Source of the DNA: Pseudomonas sp. URMO17WK12:I11
Lineage (GTDB): Bacteria > Pseudomonadota > Gammaproteobacteria > Pseudomonadales > Pseudomonadaceae
Direction: 5' to 3'
Assembly: GCF_007677725.1 (NCBI RefSeq)
Contig: NZ_VEDF01000004.1
Location: 248,001 to 312,000, forward strand
Length of the DNA stretch: 64,000 nucleotides
Shown one piece after another: positions 59,498 through 64,000 of this stretch (within the stretch, counting starts at the first letter, position 1; each line of letters begins with the position of its first letter). The notes under the pieces were generated by a model. The model made no database searches. It saw only the letters and a list, made by a program, of their open reading frames with translations, and had not been told where the DNA came from. A program made the position numbers and the translations under genes.

Positions 59498-59663
59498 AGG
59501 TGCACTCACTCACCGTCATTGTTGCTTTGCGGTCAAATGACTTTGGCGCCGCGCCGGATTAATCAAATCCGCCGAAACCCTCACACTGACTCCCACTCGA
59601 AGATCAAGCGGCCGCTGGGCCACGCCCGGCGCGTTTCTTCATTCATTCAACGGGAGCACCCTC

Positions 59664-60467
59664 ATGAGCATTCCATCCTTTGGCCTCGGCACTTTCCGCC
59701 TCACCGGGCAAACTGTCATCGACTCGGTCAAGGCTGCCCTGGAGCTGGGTTATCGCGCCATCGACACGGCGCAGATCTACAAGAACGAAGCCGACGTCGG
59801 CCAGGCCATCGCCGAAAGCCAGGTGCCGCGTGATGAGCTGTTCATCACCACCAAGATCTGGGTGGACAATTATGCAGCTGACAAGCTGATCCCCAGCCTG
59901 CGCGAAAGCCTGGATAAATTGCGCACCGAGCATGTCGACCTGCTGCTGATCCACTGGCCGGCACCTGGCAACGGTGTCGAGCTGAGCGAATACATGCAGG
60001 CGCTGGCCGAAGCCAAGCGACAGGGCCTGACGCGCCAGATCGGCGTGTCGAACTTCAATATCGAATTGACCCGCCAGGCGATTGCCGTGGTGGGTGAAGG
60101 TGAGATCGCCACCAACCAGATCGAGCTGAGCCCGTACCTGCAAAATGCCAAGCTGAGCGCGTTTCTTGAGGATCACGGCATCACCGTGACCTCGTACATG
60201 ACCCTGGCCTATGGCAAGGTACTGAAGGACCCGCTGCTCGCCGAGATTGCCGCCAAGCACAAAGCCACCGTCGCGCAAGTCGCCCTGGCCTGGGCGTTGC
60301 AACTGGGCTATGCCGTCATCCCCTCCTCGACCAAGCGCGAGAACCTGGCCAGCAACCTGCTCGCCCAAGGCTTACGCTTGGATGCCGAGGACATGGCGCG
60401 AATCGCCACGCTGGAACGCAACGGGCGTGAAGTGAGCCCCGCCAACTTGGCGCCTGTTTGGGATTGA
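59664..60467 (+). CDS. dkgB: Aldo/keto reductase, DkgB type
   Basis: The 267-residue protein has the AKR tetrad: Asp and Tyr in [11 protein letters not shown], Lys in TTKIW, His in LLLIHWP, and the nucleotide tail [14 protein letters not shown]. Length and wording match E. coli DkgB, which reduces 2,5-diketo-D-gluconate and methylglyoxal-like aldehydes with NADPH. CGGGAG precedes the ATG. The MFS gene starts four bases after its stop, so the two form an operon. Confidence 0.9.
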   Translation: MSIPSFGLGTFRLTGQTVIDSVKAALELGYRAIDTAQIYKNEADVGQAIAESQVPRDELFITTKIWVDNYAADKLIPSLRESLDKLRTEHVDLLLIHWPAPGNGVELSEYMQALAEAKRQGLTRQIGVSNFNIELTRQAIAVVGEGEIATNQIELSPYLQNAKLSAFLEDHGITVTSYMTLAYGKVLKDPLLAEIAAKHKATVAQVALAWALQLGYAVIPSSTKRENLASNLLAQGLRLDAEDMARIATLERNGREVSPANLAPVWD

Positions 60468-60471
60468 CATC

Positions 60472-61656
60472 ATGACCCAGCAGATCCTGAACCCCAGGCG
60501 CGTGCTGATCGCACTGGCCATCGGCGCCTTCGGCATCGGCACCACCGAGTTCACCCCCATGGGCCTGTTGCCGGTGATTGCCGATGGCGTGGGTGTGAGC
60601 ATTCCCAGTGCCGGCTTGCTGATCACCGCCTACGCCATTGGCGTGATGGTCGGCGCACCGATCATGACGCTGTTGTTCAGCCGTTTCGGCAAACGCGCGG
60701 CGCTGATGGCGTTGATGGCGATCTTTACCCTGGGCAACCTGCTCTCGGCGCTGTCACCGGACTACTACTCGCTGCTCGCTGCGCGCTTGGTCACCAGCCT
60801 CAATCACGGCGCGTTCTTCGGCCTTGGCGCAGTGGTCGCCGCCAGTGTCGTGCCCAAGGATAAACAGGCCAGCGCGGTAGCGACCATGTTCATGGGTTTG
60901 ACCATCGCCAACATCGGCGGCGTGCCAGCAGCCACCTGGTTGGGCCAGCAAATCGGCTGGCGCATGGCATTTGCCGGCACGGCGATGCTGGGCCTGTTGG
61001 CGATGCTGGCGCTGTGGTACGCCCTGCCCAGGGGCGAACGCGGCAGCGTGCCACACGTACGCAAGGAGTTGGCGGTGATCGCCAGGTCCGACGTGTTGTT
61101 GGCGATGGCCACCACGGTGCTGGGCGCGGGCGCCATGTTCACCCTGTATACGTACGTGGCGCCGGTGTTGGCCGAGCTGGCCGCAGCGTCGGAGCGTTTC
61201 GTCACCTTGGGCCTGGTGTTGATCGGGGTCGGCTTCACCCTGGGCAACAGCCTGGGTGGGCGCCTGGCCGACTGGTCGCTCGATGGCGCAGCGCGGATCT
61301 GCCTCGCAGCTCTGGCTGTCATCATGCTGGCGATGCCGCTGGTATTGGGCAGTCATCTAGGCGCCGCCGTCGCGCTGCTGGTCTGGGGCGTGTTCACCTT
61401 TGCCGTGGTGCCTCCTCTGCAGATGCGCGTCATGACCGCCGCCGCCGATGCCCCTGGGCTGGCATCCTCGATCAATGTCGGGGCGTTCAATCTGGGCAAC
61501 GCGGTTGGCGCTGCCCTGGGCGGCGCCGTCATCAGCCTGGATCTGGGTTACGCCGCCGTGCCCATGGCGGGCGGCGTACTTGCCGCGGCGGCGTTGCTGC
61601 TGGTGTGGCTAGGGGCTCGTCGACAAATGGCCCGGCCGCAGCCAGACAGGGCCTGA
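60472..61656 (+). CDS. MFS transporter, DHA1 family (AraJ/YdhP-like)
   Basis: The 394-residue, 12-segment protein has the DHA1 opening IGAFGIGTTEFTPMGLLPVIADGVGV, the YAIGVMVGAP motif and ARLVTSLNHGAFFGLGAVVA, as in E. coli YdhP/AraJ. It probably exports a sugar derivative or drug. Coupling with dkgB (4-base gap) hints at export or handling of a keto-sugar or aldehyde. Confidence 0.87.
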   Translation: MTQQILNPRRVLIALAIGAFGIGTTEFTPMGLLPVIADGVGVSIPSAGLLITAYAIGVMVGAPIMTLLFSRFGKRAALMALMAIFTLGNLLSALSPDYYSLLAARLVTSLNHGAFFGLGAVVAASVVPKDKQASAVATMFMGLTIANIGGVPAATWLGQQIGWRMAFAGTAMLGLLAMLALWYALPRGERGSVPHVRKELAVIARSDVLLAMATTVLGAGAMFTLYTYVAPVLAELAAASERFVTLGLVLIGVGFTLGNSLGGRLADWSLDGAARICLAALAVIMLAMPLVLGSHLGAAVALLVWGVFTFAVVPPLQMRVMTAAADAPGLASSINVGAFNLGNAVGAALGGAVISLDLGYAAVPMAGGVLAAAALLLVWLGARRQMARPQPDRA

Positions 61657-62015
61657 CACTGCAGGCGCATGTAAGCCTGGCCGACATGGGTTGTCAGGCG
61701 ACGCAGGGAGGCGAAGAACGGATTCAATTGATACATAACGTGTCAGCCATGGCTAAACAGCCGCGGCTGCCCCGCGCCGCCCTGCGCAACCCGTTGAGAA
61801 CCGCAACCTCAAGTATCGCGGGCCATTCATGACCCTGGCCTGCTTACGAAATGAAATAGCTCGCTGCCGGATTTGTAGGGCGTTTCCCGTATAGATGTAG
61901 GCCGAATCTCGGCCAAGGGATCTTCCTGTATGAAACCTCAGTTTCCGTAGGATTTGATGCCTGATACGGTCCATTTTTCCTACAACGGCATGGATGCCAA
62001 CGGCACGAGAGCATC
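61657..62015 (+). other. 359-base intergenic leader with repeated TGTAGG motifs
   Basis: The first part has a nested dyad (CCTGACA at 61652–61658 with TGTCAGG at 61692–61698, and CAGGC/GCCTG inside) suitable as a terminator for the MFS gene. The AT-richer second half carries TGTAGGG (61874), TGTAGG (61896), CGTAGGA (61946) and the inverted form TTCCTACAA (61977). GTAGGA and TCCTAC form a 6-base dyad over 25 bases. It probably contains the promoter of the 61-residue gene. No coding frame in it is convincing. Confidence 0.5.
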
Positions 62016-62201
62016 ATGGACCAATACAACGAATCCGGGCTGGCGCTGCGCAAACGTCTGCTCAATCTGCGCCAGGAACGGGACCGGTTGAACGCTGCCG
62101 GAGAACACACTGAGGCGGATCGATTAAGCCGCGAGATCGCGCGGATTGAAGCGGTGGTGGGCGCGCTGCCAGACGGTGCCAAGCCTCCGACCCTGCAATA
62201 G
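62016..62201 (+). CDS. Small hypothetical protein, 61 residues
   Basis: The protein is a charged amphipathic helix pair (MDQYNESGLALRKRLLNLRQ; ADRLSREIARIEAVVGALP) with heptad-like leucines and no membrane segment, suggesting a coiled-coil dimer. The ATG is preceded by CACGAGAGCATC, a modest ribosome site. The long structured leader supports it being a real gene. Function unknown. Confidence 0.65.
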   Translation: MDQYNESGLALRKRLLNLRQERDRLNAAGEHTEADRLSREIARIEAVVGALPDGAKPPTLQ

Positions 62202-62333
62202 CGCCTGCAGCGCTTCTGATGACTTGGCCCAGAAGCGCTATCGGAAATGCCACTGCCATCGATCCTGATAATTAATTGGTGACAACGCCGGCAACTCCCT
62301 ACCGTAGCGCGTAACCAACGCTTGGGAGCAGCC

Positions 62334-63551
62334 ATGAACGACCGTGAGTTCATCAACGCCATCGATGCAGATGGCCACCCACTGAACATTGCCGTGAGCC
62401 ACGGCCGAATTACCCATCTCGGCCCACAGCGCGCCGGATACCCGGCCGCCGAAGTTGTCGACCTAGCGGGGCTGCTGGCCCTGCCCGGCTTCGTCGACGG
62501 TCATATCCACCTGGACAAGAGTTTCGTGGGCGACCGTTGGCATCCGCATCAGCCTGTTGCCAGCCTGCGCGAGCGCCTGGCCGTGGAAAAGCGCGAGCTC
62601 GCCAGCGCTGCACCGATCGCCGAACGGGCTGAGGCCCTGATGCGCCAGGCCGCCGCGTTCGGCACGGTGGCAATGCGCTGCCACGTCGATGTCGACGCGA
62701 CTACGGGCTTGCACAACCTGCGCGCCATCTTGCAGGCACGGGAAACGTTCAAAGACCTGCTCGACATTGAGTTGGTGGCCTTTCCCCAGGCCGGCGTGAT
62801 GACCTGTCCTGGCACGGCCGAGGTGCTGGAAGCCGCCGTACGCGAAGGCGTGCAAGTGATTGGCGGGATCGACCCGACGATGCTCGACGGCGACGCCGAA
62901 GGCCAGCTCGATGTGGTGTTCGGTATCGCCGAGCGCCATGGCGTGAAAGTGGACATCCACCTGCACGAACCCGGCGAGCTGTGCCTTGCTCAGCTTCGGC
63001 GCATCGCCGACCGGACTACGGCCCTGGGCATGCAGGGGCTGGTGGCGGTCAGTCACGCCTATGGTCTGGGCGATGTGCCCGACGCTGCGCTAGATCAGGC
63101 CGCTGTCTCGCTCGCCGATGCAGGTATCTCGATCATGACCAATGCCCCCGGCGATCGCGCCTTCCCACCGGTGCTGCGCCTGCGCGCCAGCGGCGTACAG
63201 GTGTTTACCGGCAACGACAACATTCAGGACGCCTGGTGGCCGTTCGGCAACGGCGACATGCTGCAACGGGCGATGCTGGTGAGCTACCGCTCTGGCTTCA
63301 ACACCGATGCAGCACTGCGGGTGGCCTTGGAGATGGCGACCGTGGCAGCGGCGCAGGTCATGGGCAAACAGGATTACGGGCTCAAGGTTGGCAGCGAGGC
63401 CAGCTTCGTGCTGTTCAGAGCGCCGAACGCCGCCGCCGCAGTGGCTGGCGCGCTGCACGAACGTTGGGTGGTGCGCCACGGAGCGGTCTGGGGCCGCCCT
63501 GAGCAGCTACCGTTCGACGCAGCGCCGCTCGTTGCTGCTCGGCAACGTTAG
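62334..63551 (+). CDS. Cytosine-deaminase-like amidohydrolase
   Basis: The 405-residue enzyme has the metal-site motifs of the CodA/AtzC branch: FVDGHIHLDKS (His57, His59), KVDIHLHEPG, a later His in AVSHAYGLG, and the catalytic Asp in FTGNDNIQD. Members hydrolyse cytosine, isocytosine or triazine-type rings; the HIHLDKS wording is shared with both. GGGAG lies five bases before the ATG at 62334, preferred over TTG at 62322. No codB-like permease is next to it. Confidence 0.85.
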   Translation: MNDREFINAIDADGHPLNIAVSHGRITHLGPQRAGYPAAEVVDLAGLLALPGFVDGHIHLDKSFVGDRWHPHQPVASLRERLAVEKRELASAAPIAERAEALMRQAAAFGTVAMRCHVDVDATTGLHNLRAILQARETFKDLLDIELVAFPQAGVMTCPGTAEVLEAAVREGVQVIGGIDPTMLDGDAEGQLDVVFGIAERHGVKVDIHLHEPGELCLAQLRRIADRTTALGMQGLVAVSHAYGLGDVPDAALDQAAVSLADAGISIMTNAPGDRAFPPVLRLRASGVQVFTGNDNIQDAWWPFGNGDMLQRAMLVSYRSGFNTDAALRVALEMATVAAAQVMGKQDYGLKVGSEASFVLFRAPNAAAAVAGALHERWVVRHGAVWGRPEQLPFDAAPLVAARQR

Positions 63552-63970
63552 CCTCGAATACGCTGCCACTGCTGCCAGACAAACGCCAGCGCACTGCTCG
63601 ACCAGGCCAGCCAAGCCAACGCCACTTGCCAGTGGTTGAGCACCGCCAAGGGCTGGCCCATGAAAAAGAGTGTCGATATCAGCGACAGCAGTAACGCGAC
63701 GCCGGCCAACGGCACCCGCAGCAGGGCGGTCAACCAGCGCGGCAGCCAGCGCGCAAGCACGGTAAGAAAGCCCAGCAGCAGCGAAATGACGATCAGCAAC
63801 AGCGGCACGCTGATGAGCGCCATCGCCGGTTCAGCTTCTCCGCCATCTTCTCCCGGCACGTAAAAACTCGCATACCACACCGGGTAACACAGCACATGGG
63901 TGAAGATGATCACGGCAATTGGCGCCAGTGGGAAAATCAATATGCTGAGCAGCGTGTGTCGAGTGTTCAA
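63548..63970 (-). CDS. Hypothetical membrane protein, 140 residues
   Basis: The protein has about four hydrophobic segments (SILIFPLAPIAVIIFTHVL; LISVPLLLIVISLLLGFL; VPLAGVALLLSLISTLFF; ALAWLAWSSSALAFVW) separated by short loops, one acidic (PGEDGGEAEP). Its stop overlaps the amidohydrolase stop convergently by four bases. No family is recognised. Confidence 0.7.
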   Translation of the reverse strand: MNTRHTLLSILIFPLAPIAVIIFTHVLCYPVWYASFYVPGEDGGEAEPAMALISVPLLLIVISLLLGFLTVLARWLPRWLTALLRVPLAGVALLLSLISTLFFMGQPLAVLNHWQVALAWLAWSSSALAFVWQQWQRIRG

Positions 63971-64000
63971 GCGCGCATCCTTGGCCTACGGACAGTCTCG

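Overview
The window reads as a chromosomal segment of a Pseudomonas of the P. putida group. This is inference from gene content and order: a cti–metH divergent pair, an nfuA neighbour, cysI with a DUF934 partner, an OprD-family porin, LpxO, DNA polymerase II and many LysR/AraC regulators, all in high-GC DNA with tightly packed genes. No tRNA, rRNA, insertion sequence, prophage or CRISPR array is visible, and no gene appears frameshifted.

Region by region. 1–9.8 kb is a catabolic and regulatory stretch: a truncated acyl-CoA dehydrogenase with a divergent LysR gene, a stand-alone cysteine desulfurase, an NfsB nitroreductase with a divergent LysR gene, an AraC–LysE exporter pair, a SotB-type efflux protein, and a zinc alcohol dehydrogenase divergent from an AraC activator. 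9.8–14.2 kb holds ThpR, LpxO with a GNAT enzyme, an outer-membrane barrel and a DUF1624 membrane acyltransferase. 14.2–17.8 kb is a cobalamin-riboswitch operon: a 13-codon ORF, a FecCD permease, an ABC ATPase and an OprD porin. No binding protein or BtuB-like receptor accompanies it. 18–27.5 kb carries small envelope proteins, UvsE, a DUF2946 protein with a TonB-dependent receptor, and an MFS–AroQ–AroE-like set that looks catabolic for quinate or shikimate.

27.7–36.9 kb is the most striking part. Two tandem paralogous proteins of about 1,510 residues each carry an N-terminal DUF6543 (dermonecrotic-toxin-like) region with a hydrophobic hairpin, leucine-rich repeats, and a C-terminal NEL-type E3 ubiquitin ligase domain with a Cys-Gln-Asp motif. 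Bacteria have no ubiquitin, so they are probable effectors aimed at eukaryotic hosts or predators. No secretion genes accompany them. They lie downstream of polB on the same strand.

39.4–46.1 kb contains a LysR gene divergent from a small operon (YqcI/YcgG family protein, LysE exporter, SGNH hydrolase), a Sel1-like protein, and AzlC–AzlD–AraC with all stops and starts overlapping. 46.1–55.8 kb holds the SCO–PCu(A)C copper delivery pair, NfuA, an acyltransferase, Cti, and B12-dependent methionine synthase MetH with a perfect MetR-type site upstream. 55.8–64 kb holds a 37-residue membrane protein, a periplasmic binding protein, CysI–DUF934, an aldo/keto reductase with an MFS exporter, a 61-residue protein behind a motif-rich leader, and a cytosine-deaminase-like amidohydrolase.

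Links between genes: MetH uses cobalamin, so the riboswitch operon may support it. CysI supplies sulfide upstream of methionine and cysteine synthesis, and the stand-alone cysteine desulfurase and NfuA handle sulfur transfer and Fe-S carriage. The rest is mostly accessory metabolism paired with local regulators.
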